The position numbers and the translations under genes are program-made. A stretch of 64,000 nt of DNA from JAKJGV01 sp964617565 (GTDB lineage Bacteria; Verrucomicrobiota; Kiritimatiellia; CAIQIC01; JAGNIJ01), in NCBI GenBank assembly GCA_964617565.1, contig CAZTYH010000001.1, forward strand, positions 1 to 64,000, in the 5' to 3' direction. Below, in pieces: positions 1 to 6,864 of the stretch (its first letter is position 1; every line of letters starts with the position of its first letter). Below the pieces are notes generated by a model. It had not been told where the DNA came from. It made no database searches and saw nothing but the letters and a program-made list of their open reading frames with translations.

Positions 1-624
1 ATCCCCGCGCTTATTGATAAGTGGCATGAGGGTGGCGAGGTTGTTTACGCTGTGCGCGCCGAACGGCAGGGCGAAACGTGGTTGAAGAAGTTCCTCGCGG
101 CCTCGTTTTACAAGGTATTCCGATGGCTGGCCAAGGTGGATGTTCCGATGAATGCCGGCGACTTCCGTCTTGTGGACAGGAAGGTGATCGACGCCATGAA
201 ACAGGTGCGTGAATTGCATCGCTTCATGAGAGGGCTCACGAGCTGGGTGGGGTTCACGCAAACAGCGGTCTATTACACACGCGAAGCCCGCCATGCAGGG
301 AAAACGAAATATCCAGTTTGGAAATCTGCCCATCTGGCTCTCGATGCTGTTACTTCGTTTTCCGGAACTCCGTTACGCTGGATCATGGGTATTGGAATGT
401 TGGTGTCCCTGCTCGGTGTGTTGCTTGCATTCCGCTTAATCGGAATGAAGCTGTTCGGCATAGGCGAGGCGGTTCCCGGATGGACTTCGCAAGTCACGTT
501 TTTGCTGCTGTTGAGTGGCGTGCAGTTAGTGTGTCTGGGGATGCTGGGCCAATACGTGAGCCGCGTATTTGAAGAAGCTAAGAAAAGACCCTTATATTTC
601 CTCAAGGAAAAAATTGGATGGTAA
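1..624 (+). CDS. Glycosyltransferase family 2, DPM1/GtrB-like (5' partial)
   Basis: C-terminal part of a polyprenyl-phosphate sugar transferase; the reading frame is open from base 1, so the N-terminal catalytic half lies outside the window. The visible start has the late GT2 core (VVYAVRAERQGE), the GDFRLVDRKV block and the RFMRGL..WVGF block, typical of enzymes that move a sugar from a nucleotide donor onto undecaprenyl phosphate at the inner membrane. Two hydrophobic segments follow (about 134-154 and 168-190 in the visible part), as in GtrB/DPMS proteins with C-terminal membrane helices. It overlaps or abuts the next methyltransferase gene, which suggests one operon for a surface glycan. 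Substrate cannot be told. Confidence 0.88.
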   Translation: MPALIDKWHEGGEVVYAVRAERQGETWLKKFLAASFYKVFRWLAKVDVPMNAGDFRLVDRKVIDAMKQVRELHRFMRGLTSWVGFTQTAVYYTREARHAGKTKYPVWKSAHLALDAVTSFSGTPLRWIMGIGMLVSLLGVLLAFRLIGMKLFGIGEAVPGWTSQVTFLLLLSGVQLVCLGMLGQYVSRVFEEAKKRPLYFLKEKIGW

Positions 625-1412
625 GGGAGTTAATAATTGGCAGTGGAGATAAGCATATGGACTGGTTTAGAATAAAATTGCGTAACTTGGCCCGGAGATT
701 GCTGACGTTATTTATTCTGCCGGCCTTGCGCCCTGTCATCTGGTATACTGTATTTTATGACCTGATTCGTCAGCCCGTATTGCTTCGATATGTCAAAACG
801 CGAATTTCTCTGTTGGACCAATATGACACAATGTTTCCAGGGGCGAAGGAGTTTAGTCGGCGGACGGATGTCCACAATCTGGCGATCGAGGTTGCCACGG
901 CATCTGGGCTTCAGGGGCTATGGATGGAGTTCGGTGTGTGGAACGGAGAATCCATTAATCACATCGCAAAGAGGGTAAAAGGCGAAACAATATACGGATT
1001 CGATTCTTTCGAGGGGCTTCCGGTGGATTGGTGGCAAGGCCGCACCGCAGATGCGCTTGTGCCGAAGGACTATTTCAAGTGTTCCTCCTTGCCGAGGGTC
1101 AGGAATAATGTTGAATTGATAAAGGGTTGGTTTGATCAAACTCTGCCGGGCTTCCTTGCTTCACACGCCGGGCCGGCATCATTTATTCACATTGATAGCG
1201 ATGTGTACGATTCGGCAAAAACCGTACTCGATTTGTTGGCAGACCGAATTCGTCCAGGAACCGTAATCGTTTTTGATGAGTTGTTTAACTATCCCTGCTG
1301 GGAAGAGCACGAATGGCGAGCGTTGCAGGAGTTCATTGCAGCACGGAAAATGAGCGTTAAGTATCTTGCATTTAATTCGTCTGGAGAACAGGTCGCTCTG
1401 CAATTCGTTTAG
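618..1412 (+). CDS. TylF/macrocin-O-methyltransferase-like protein
   Basis: A 264-aa class I SAM-dependent methyltransferase of the TylF type. The glycine-rich region reads LWMEFGVWNGESINHIA, followed by YGFDSFEGLP, and later FIHIDSDVYDS and VIVFDELFNYPCWEEHE, which match the metal- and SAM-binding acidic positions of TylF-like sugar methyltransferases. It probably methylates a sugar or lipid-linked glycan, given its glycosyltransferase neighbour. Two starts are possible: ATG 618, overlapping the upstream stop by 7 bases and preceded by AAGGA, or ATG 657, preceded by GGAG with 8 bases spacing. I cannot decide between them. Its 3' end is convergent with the GT4 gene 31 bases away. Confidence 0.8.
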   Translation: MVRELIIGSGDKHMDWFRIKLRNLARRLLTLFILPALRPVIWYTVFYDLIRQPVLLRYVKTRISLLDQYDTMFPGAKEFSRRTDVHNLAIEVATASGLQGLWMEFGVWNGESINHIAKRVKGETIYGFDSFEGLPVDWWQGRTADALVPKDYFKCSSLPRVRNNVELIKGWFDQTLPGFLASHAGPASFIHIDSDVYDSAKTVLDLLADRIRPGTVIVFDELFNYPCWEEHEWRALQEFIAARKMSVKYLAFNSSGEQVALQFV

Positions 1413-1443
1413 TGCTGGATTCGGGGTTCGCGTGGATCGGACT

Positions 1444-2601
1444 TTACGCAAGCGTCATGTTTCGTGTCGCCGAACCGGAGCTCATTGATTGCAGAAAATG
1501 ATGGAGATAAATGTTTGCGGTCGTTTTCCAGTTCCATGTGGCTTTGGCATAATCTGCCATGGCGCGCCGCCTGTTGATTATGGGAATGGATCCGATCGCC
1601 GCAGTATGCAGGATCCGTGTGATCGCATCGGCTTGTCGCTCGCAGATCAGAAACCGCTCAGCATCCTTGCCATATCCAGCGAATGTTTCCTCGGAAATCA
1701 TGCAGGGCAGTCCGCAGGCCATCGCTTGCGGCACGACGGCAGGCCAGCCCTCGCCATACGACGGCATAATGAACAGATCGTGGCATCCATAAAGCTCTCT
1801 CAACTCGGCCGTTGAGACGAATCCGATCACGCGAATGTTGGGCAAACCCCACGAAGCAGGATCCAATGGACCGCTGCCGACCAGCGTGAAGCGGACGGAG
1901 GGCAGTCGCGCGGCGATTTCGCGAATCAGCGGGAGTCCCTTCTTTTCGTAGAACCGCCCGACGAAGAGGACATTGAAGCCCGCCTCATTCATCTGCCATT
2001 TCGCGCGCAACGGTTGGCGCTCTTCGTCGGGAACAAAGGGGAAACTTTCCTGGTCGATACCCGCCGGAGTCATGACGAATTCCGATTCAGGAATGCCTGT
2101 GTGCTGCACAAACCAATCGCGTACAGATTTGCCCACGAAGGTTACGCGAACGCCTTGTTGAACGCACCGTCGCGCTCTGCGACAGTAAACAAATCCCTGC
2201 AATTTGTTCAGTAGCAATGGTCGCATGGCGATGATGCCTACATGCTGTGTCGCGACTGTTGGCTTGCGGCAGCGAAGTGCCATGTTCAGAACCGCAGCTG
2301 AAAGTCCCGGCGCGAAACTGTGTACGTTCACCACGTCATGTTCTTTGATCGCGCGGCGAAGGGTTGGATAGGCGGTCGGGCATACGAGAGGGGAGTTGAT
2401 TTGAAGAATATCCTCGAAAATATTCCATGCCGGCACGCGTATATTGTCCGGCGTGGAGTCGCGCGCGCCGCGGGGGATATCGGTCGTCAGCCATGTAACC
2501 GTGTGTCCCTCCGCTTCCCAGCAGCGCTTCAACGAGCCCGCAGCGAATTCAATGCCTCCCATGTGCGGTGGCTGATAATTGCTGACGAGCAGAATTTTCA
2601 T
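1444..2601 (-). CDS. Glycosyltransferase family 4 (group 1)
   Basis: A 385-aa GT-B glycosyltransferase. The N-terminal Rossmann half begins MKILLVSNYQPPHMGGIE (glycine loop near residues 14-17) and the C-terminal half has FVGRFYEKKGLPL, VRFTLVGSGPL and PSYGEGWPAVVPQAMACG, the GT4 nucleotide-sugar motif. The second Glu of the usual E-x7-E motif is Gln here. The start is placed at 2601 because its ATG overlaps the TGA of the upstream methyltransferase (ATGA), indicating translational coupling, and because family homology starts there; a longer open frame reaching 2814 has no support. It likely adds a sugar to a surface polysaccharide or LPS core. Confidence 0.87.
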   Translation of the reverse strand: MKILLVSNYQPPHMGGIEFAAGSLKRCWEAEGHTVTWLTTDIPRGARDSTPDNIRVPAWNIFEDILQINSPLVCPTAYPTLRRAIKEHDVVNVHSFAPGLSAAVLNMALRCRKPTVATQHVGIIAMRPLLLNKLQGFVYCRRARRCVQQGVRVTFVGKSVRDWFVQHTGIPESEFVMTPAGIDQESFPFVPDEERQPLRAKWQMNEAGFNVLFVGRFYEKKGLPLIREIAARLPSVRFTLVGSGPLDPASWGLPNIRVIGFVSTAELRELYGCHDLFIMPSYGEGWPAVVPQAMACGLPCMISEETFAGYGKDAERFLICERQADAITRILHTAAIGSIPIINRRRAMADYAKATWNWKTTANIYLHHFLQSMSSGSATRNMTLA

Positions 2602-3326
2602 GGGCCGCCGGCCCCGCTCCGAAACGCGGTCCGACTTCGTCCCACCGCGAACACTTGCGACCCGAAAGGCAGAACGTTGAAGAAAAACAAAACATAAAGA
2701 ATACGGGCGATCAGTTTTTTCAGCGGACTGTACGAGCCGCCCGCCACGGCGGCGGCATCTTCGGTGCAGCGGTTCATTATGATCTGGGAGAGTTCGTAAA
2801 AAGGTACGCCCCATCGCCGGAAATACGCCACGTCGAACCCGGCGTCCTTCATTTTCTGCTTGAGGAGATCTCCGCTGTAATTGCGGAAATGTCCGTAGCG
2901 CGTGTCTGCTTTGTCGGGCGGTCCACCGGGCACTGAAATTACGATGTGACGGGCCGCGGCGGCGACTTGCCTCAGGGCTGCGTCGTCATCTTCTATATGC
3001 TCGAGTACTTCAGACATGACGACCACGTCGTACGGGCCGTGCGGAATACCGAGCCCGACGTCCAATTGCTCAAACAAAACGCCGGGGACGTTTTTTCGCG
3101 CGATGTCTATGGCCTGCTGCGAGATATCCGCGCCGCGGAATTCAGCAGTGAAGCGCCCGCGCATTTCGGCGATCAGGCAGCCGTCGCCGCAACCCAGATC
3201 CAGCACCCTGGAGTGGGGCAGAGAGCGGACAAGCTTCGACACGATTCGCCGGCGGTGACGGCAGGCCGGACCGTACCTGGTCGTGTCGTTCCAGCTTCCG
3301 CTCCAGATTTTTTCGTAGTCGAACAT
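2598..3326 (-). CDS. Class I SAM-dependent methyltransferase
   Basis: A 242-aa methyltransferase (Methyltransf_11/23 type). Motif I is VLDLGCGDGC (about residues 41-50), motif II has FRGADIS and the post-II region is VVVMSEVLEHIED, as in small-molecule or glycan methyltransferases. A hydrophobic stretch near the C-terminus (ILYVLFFFNVLPF) could associate with the membrane. The start at 3326 has a good ribosome site (GGGAG upstream); an in-frame extension to 3794 overlaps the next gene and is rejected. It lies in a minus-strand group of methyltransferase, methyltransferase and GT4, overlapping the GT4 gene by ATGA. The acceptor is unknown. Confidence 0.85.
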   Translation of the reverse strand: MFDYEKIWSGSWNDTTRYGPACRHRRRIVSKLVRSLPHSRVLDLGCGDGCLIAEMRGRFTAEFRGADISQQAIDIARKNVPGVLFEQLDVGLGIPHGPYDVVVMSEVLEHIEDDDAALRQVAAAARHIVISVPGGPPDKADTRYGHFRNYSGDLLKQKMKDAGFDVAYFRRWGVPFYELSQIIMNRCTEDAAAVAGGSYSPLKKLIARILYVLFFFNVLPFGSQVFAVGRSRTAFRSGAGGP

Positions 3327-3364
3327 GCTATCGTTCTCCCGTGTGCGGCAGACTGCCAGAAGGT

Positions 3365-4156
3365 TCAGTGCCGTTCCAGAAGAAATGCCCAAAGCGCGCA
3401 GCTTTCCGCCGGAAGTTGTTGCGAGCGCTCGAAATCCCTGCGCGCCCGTTCCTCGTCGCGCGCGCGGCCGGTCAAAAAAGTCTCCCGGATCAACCAATTC
3501 CGGAAGTAGCGGTGAAAGCGGATAGGGTGCAGCGCGCTCTCTTCGAACAAGCTGTCGAGTGCGGGCAGCGTGAAGAAATGCACGTGTGGGGTCTGCAGAT
3601 TGGCGGTGGTCAGGTCGTGGGCCCCGAGCATCTTTTTTATGCCGCGGACAAGGGACGCGCCGATGCGTGTCTGCTTCAATCGGTAGCTTGGCCGGAGAAG
3701 CCGCTCGCAGAGTGAGCGTCCGTTCGGGGTTGTTACGACGAGGCGCACGCCGGGTTTCATTCCGCGGCTGATCGTTTGCAGCAGATCGCCGCAACGCGGA
3801 ACGTGTTCCAGGACTTCCGTAAGAACCAGCGTATCGAATTCGGAAATATCCACATCCTCAACCGCCTGCTGTCGCAGCTCAAGATTCGCGGACGTGTTTC
3901 GCCGCCGCGCTTCTTCGAGGGATGGCCCATGCGGCTCGATACCGGTCACCCGGTATCCGAGGCCGGCAAGAGGGCGGGCGATATTGCCCACACCGCACCC
4001 TATTTCCAGAACCCGCTGCCCCGGACCTTTATCGGCGATCATTTTCACGATGCAGGCCAGCCGGTTCCGATGTACCGGACTGGCGTCGAATTCTGTGTCC
4101 TGAAGATAAGGTTCAGAGCCGCGCGTTGTGTAAGAGAAGGGGGTTGAGGCAATCAT
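3365..4156 (-). CDS. Class I SAM-dependent methyltransferase, Methyltransf_23 type
   Basis: A 263-aa methyltransferase. Motif I VLEIGCGVGNIARPL lies near residues 49-63, the acidic loop is VTGIEPHG, and LVLTEVLEHVPRCGDLL is the motif IV region. The C-terminal part (THP-type HVHFFTLPALDSLFEE) resembles methyltransferases of O-antigen or glycan clusters. It is the first gene of the three-gene minus-strand operon that continues with another methyltransferase 38 bases on and a GT4. About 100 bases separate it from the assembly gap at 4258, so its promoter should lie there, but I see no clear boxes. Confidence 0.84.
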   Translation of the reverse strand: MIASTPFSYTTRGSEPYLQDTEFDASPVHRNRLACIVKMIADKGPGQRVLEIGCGVGNIARPLAGLGYRVTGIEPHGPSLEEARRRNTSANLELRQQAVEDVDISEFDTLVLTEVLEHVPRCGDLLQTISRGMKPGVRLVVTTPNGRSLCERLLRPSYRLKQTRIGASLVRGIKKMLGAHDLTTANLQTPHVHFFTLPALDSLFEESALHPIRFHRYFRNWLIRETFLTGRARDEERARRDFERSQQLPAESCALWAFLLERH

Positions 4157-4257
4157 GTCCGTGTTGTTTTATCTGTTTTAATGGTGGAAACATTACTTTC
4201 ACCCGCTATGCGGGGTCAAGGATTTGGCCGAGGGCTGAATTCTGCCTGTCCCTAAGG

Positions 4258-4357
4258 NNNNNNNNNNNNNNNNNNNNNNNNNNNNNNNNNNNNNNNNNNN
4301 NNNNNNNNNNNNNNNNNNNNNNNNNNNNNNNNNNNNNNNNNNNNNNNNNNNNNNNNN
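4258..4357. other. Assembly gap (100 N)
   Basis: Exactly 100 N. The AroB fragment to the right starts near the middle of the protein, but the 100 bases to the left (4157-4257) do not encode the missing N-terminal part. The true gap must therefore be longer than 100 bases, or the join is wrong. Confidence 0.99.
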
Positions 4358-5014
4358 ACGGGGATTAACCTCCCACAAGGGAAAAATCTGGTGGGTGCAT
4401 TTTACCAGCCGGCCATCGTCGTGGCAGATACCTCCACGCTGAAAACACTGCCGACGCGCGAGTATATTTCCGGCCTCGCGGAAGTGGTGAAATACGGAAT
4501 CATCCGTGATGCGGAGTTTTTTGGATTGCTCGAGGCCGAGGCAGGCAAGTTAAAGGACGCCTCGTTCGAGGGGCTGGAACGGATCATATCGCGCTGCTGC
4601 GCGATCAAGGCCGAAGTGGTTTCGCTGGACGAGCGCGAATCGGGGTTGCGCGCGATTTTAAATTTCGGACATACGCTCGGCCACGCGCTGGAGCGCGTGA
4701 CGGGGTATGGTCATTTTCTCCATGGCGAAGCGGTGGCAATCGGAATGGCTTTTGCGGCGCGACTCTCGGTCCGCTTAAAAGGTCTTTCGCCGGTGGAGTG
4801 CAATCGGATTGTGACACTGATGGTGCAGTTGGGGCTGCCGGTGTCCGTGCCCGACTGCCAATGGCGCGAGGTCCGCGCGGCGATGTCGGTGGACAAAAAA
4901 TCGAAGTCGCTCGCGCCCCGCTTTGTCCTTGCCGAGCAGATCGGCGCGGTGGCGTACGGGTGCGAAGTGCCGGAGTCCACGCTGGAAGAGGCGTGGGATT
5001 CGTGTCGCGCATAG
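4358..5014 (+). CDS. aroB: 3-dehydroquinate synthase (5' truncated by gap)
   Basis: The frame is open directly from the gap: TGINLPQGKNLVGAFYQP, then TLPTREYISGLAEVVKYGII and FGHTLGHALE. These are the zinc- and substrate-binding blocks of AroB (the E of GLAEVVK and the two His of GHTLGH/GYGHFLHGE are metal ligands in the family). AroB converts DAHP to 3-dehydroquinate, step two of the shikimate pathway, in the cytoplasm. About 218 residues are visible against a usual length near 360, so roughly the first 140 are missing at the gap. The next gene follows after 42 bases, consistent with one operon running to topA/xerC. Confidence 0.95.
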   Translation, partial: TGINLPQGKNLVGAFYQPAIVVADTSTLKTLPTREYISGLAEVVKYGIIRDAEFFGLLEAEAGKLKDASFEGLERIISRCCAIKAEVVSLDERESGLRAILNFGHTLGHALERVTGYGHFLHGEAVAIGMAFAARLSVRLKGLSPVECNRIVTLMVQLGLPVSVPDCQWREVRAAMSVDKKSKSLAPRFVLAEQIGAVAYGCEVPESTLEEAWDSCRA

Positions 5015-5056
5015 GGTTTCGCGGCGCGGGCGTGCGGCCCGCGCGGGAGGTGTGAG

Positions 5057-5662
5057 ATGTCATCGGTGAATGAATGGATTGTGCGGGAATATTTCGAGTC
5101 GCTTGGATTTCTCGTGCGTCAGCCGCGAAAATTCCAGATCGGCGCGCGGCCGAAGCAGGCGGAAGAGGAAATTGATTTGCTGGCGGTGAACCCGCTCGCT
5201 CGCGAGCATCGCGTCCCCGATGAAATGATCTGGTGCGGCCGTGACGTGCACCATATCGCGCGCGCGATTGTCGCAGTGCGCGGCTGGCATACGGAGCGGT
5301 TCAGTCCAGCCGTCATGGAGCTTTCGTCGGAAATATTCCGGCTGACGGACAGTTACGTGCTCCAGAAGGCCGAGGAGATGATGGGGCCCGGTCCGGTGAC
5401 GAAAATCCTCTGCCTGCCGGAATTGCCGGCCACCAAGGATCTTCGCGAGCGCGCGCTGCAGATGCTGCGCGACAAGGGGATAGACGGCGTACTGTTGTTT
5501 CGCACCATGCTGTTTGAGTTGGCGGATTACGTGGATGTGAACAAAAATTACGAAAAATCGGATCTGCTGCAGATGCTTCGTATCCTGAAGAATTATGAAC
5601 TGTTGCGCGACGCGCAGCTTGACTTGTTCAGGATGCGCAGGAAAAAACCGACGGGCAAGTGA
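5057..5662 (+). CDS. Conserved hypothetical, possible PD-(D/E)XK-like fold
   Basis: A 201-aa soluble protein I do not recognise by name. The start ATG has a strong ribosome site (GGGAGG). The N-terminal part, with YFESLGFLVRQPRK near 14-27 and EEEIDLLAVNP near 36-46, resembles the early beta-strands of restriction-endonuclease-like folds (a helix, an E, then ID-L-AV), with AIVAVRGWHTERF a possible third core strand near 72-84. The C-terminal half is charged and helical. No signal peptide or membrane helix. It sits between aroB and dprA, so a DNA-related role would fit the dprA/topA/xerC context. That is inference; no function is assigned. Confidence 0.75.
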   Translation: MSSVNEWIVREYFESLGFLVRQPRKFQIGARPKQAEEEIDLLAVNPLAREHRVPDEMIWCGRDVHHIARAIVAVRGWHTERFSPAVMELSSEIFRLTDSYVLQKAEEMMGPGPVTKILCLPELPATKDLRERALQMLRDKGIDGVLLFRTMLFELADYVDVNKNYEKSDLLQMLRILKNYELLRDAQLDLFRMRRKKPTGK

Positions 5663-5713
5663 GGCGCGAAGGCGGCTGCTGTGAAATCGGTCGTTTCGGG
5701 GTGAACGATTCCC

Positions 5714-6835
5714 ATGACCTCTAGAGAAGCCTATATTGCGTTGAATATGATGGACCGGCTCGGGCCGGTGCGCGTGCGCGCACTCGCCGAACACCTGGGT
5801 TCTGTCGAATCCATTTTCGACGCGCCCGCGAATCTCCTGATGCAAGTCCAGGGCATTGGCCCCGAAGTGGCGCGCCGCGTCGTGGAGCAGCGCGATGAGA
5901 TTGGCGCGGACCGGGAAATCGCGCGGGCCGGAAAGCTCGGGCTGAGGATCGTTACGCCCGTGGATACGGAATATCCGGAATGGCTGAAAACGATTTACGA
6001 TCCGCCTCTTGCACTTTACGTGAAAGGGAACATCGAATCGAAAGACCGGCATGCCGTGGCCATCGTGGGCACCCGGCGACCGACCCATTACGGGTCCATG
6101 GTGGCGGATCGGCTGTCCTACCAGCTTGCACGCGTCGGGTTCACCGTGGTGAGCGGGCTTGCGCGGGGCGTGGATACGGTGGCGCACAAGGGCGCGCTCA
6201 AGGCGAAGGGGAGAACGCTCGCTGTGCTGGGGAGCGCGCAGGATTGTCTTTATCCGCCGGAGAATGCGGAACTGGCGGAGGCGATTGCCGAGTCCGGCGC
6301 AGTGATCAGTGAATATCCGTTGGGCCGGGAGCCGGATCGCACGACGTTTCCTTACAGGAATCGCGTGGTGAGCGGCTTGTCCATGGGCGTTGTCGTCGTG
6401 GAGGCCGGGATGGGGAGCGGTGCCCTTCATACGGCGGATCAGGCCGGTGAACAGGGGCGCATCGTCTTTGCCGTGCCGGGCCGGATTGATGTTCCCGCGG
6501 CGCGCGGCTGCCACCGATTGCTCAAGAGCGGCGCGCGGCTGGTTGAAGATGTGGATGACATTTTGCAGGAATTGGAGTATCTCATTCCGCCCGATAAGAA
6601 AGAGAAAGCGCAGCAAATGGACCCCCGTCCGCGCGTGCAGCTTACGCTGGAGGAGCAGGCGGTTGTGAAAGCGCTCTGGGACGGAGAAATGGACGTGGAT
6701 ACGATGACCCGTCGAGTGGGGTTGCAGGCAGCACAGCTGAATTCTTTGTTGATTGGGCTGGAAATGAAGCGCGTGGTGCGTATGCTGCCCGGTCGCAGAA
6801 TTGAACTGGCGGAAGGGGTTCGTTCCGCAAGCTGA
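5714..6835 (+). CDS. dprA: DNA-processing protein DprA
   Basis: A 373-aa DprA/Smf protein, which loads RecA on incoming single-stranded DNA during natural transformation. Residues 1-75 form a helix-hairpin-helix/SAM-like region (LLMQVQGIGPEVARRVV). The Rossmann core follows: AIVGTRRPTHYG, VVSGLARGVDTVAHKGAL, YPLGREPDRTTFPYRNRVVSGLS and VVEAGMGSGALHTA, all typical. The C-terminal 60 residues look like the winged-helix DML1 domain. It is full length for the family. It is followed 29 bases later by topA, a common bacterial pairing. In an organism with type IV pilus genes, it supports a capacity for DNA uptake, though no comEC is in view. Confidence 0.97.
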   Translation: MTSREAYIALNMMDRLGPVRVRALAEHLGSVESIFDAPANLLMQVQGIGPEVARRVVEQRDEIGADREIARAGKLGLRIVTPVDTEYPEWLKTIYDPPLALYVKGNIESKDRHAVAIVGTRRPTHYGSMVADRLSYQLARVGFTVVSGLARGVDTVAHKGALKAKGRTLAVLGSAQDCLYPPENAELAEAIAESGAVISEYPLGREPDRTTFPYRNRVVSGLSMGVVVVEAGMGSGALHTADQAGEQGRIVFAVPGRIDVPAARGCHRLLKSGARLVEDVDDILQELEYLIPPDKKEKAQQMDPRPRVQLTLEEQAVVKALWDGEMDVDTMTRRVGLQAAQLNSLLIGLEMKRVVRMLPGRRIELAEGVRSAS

Positions 6836-6864
6836 AGGTCAAAGAGTGGGAAGCGTGGAGTATC

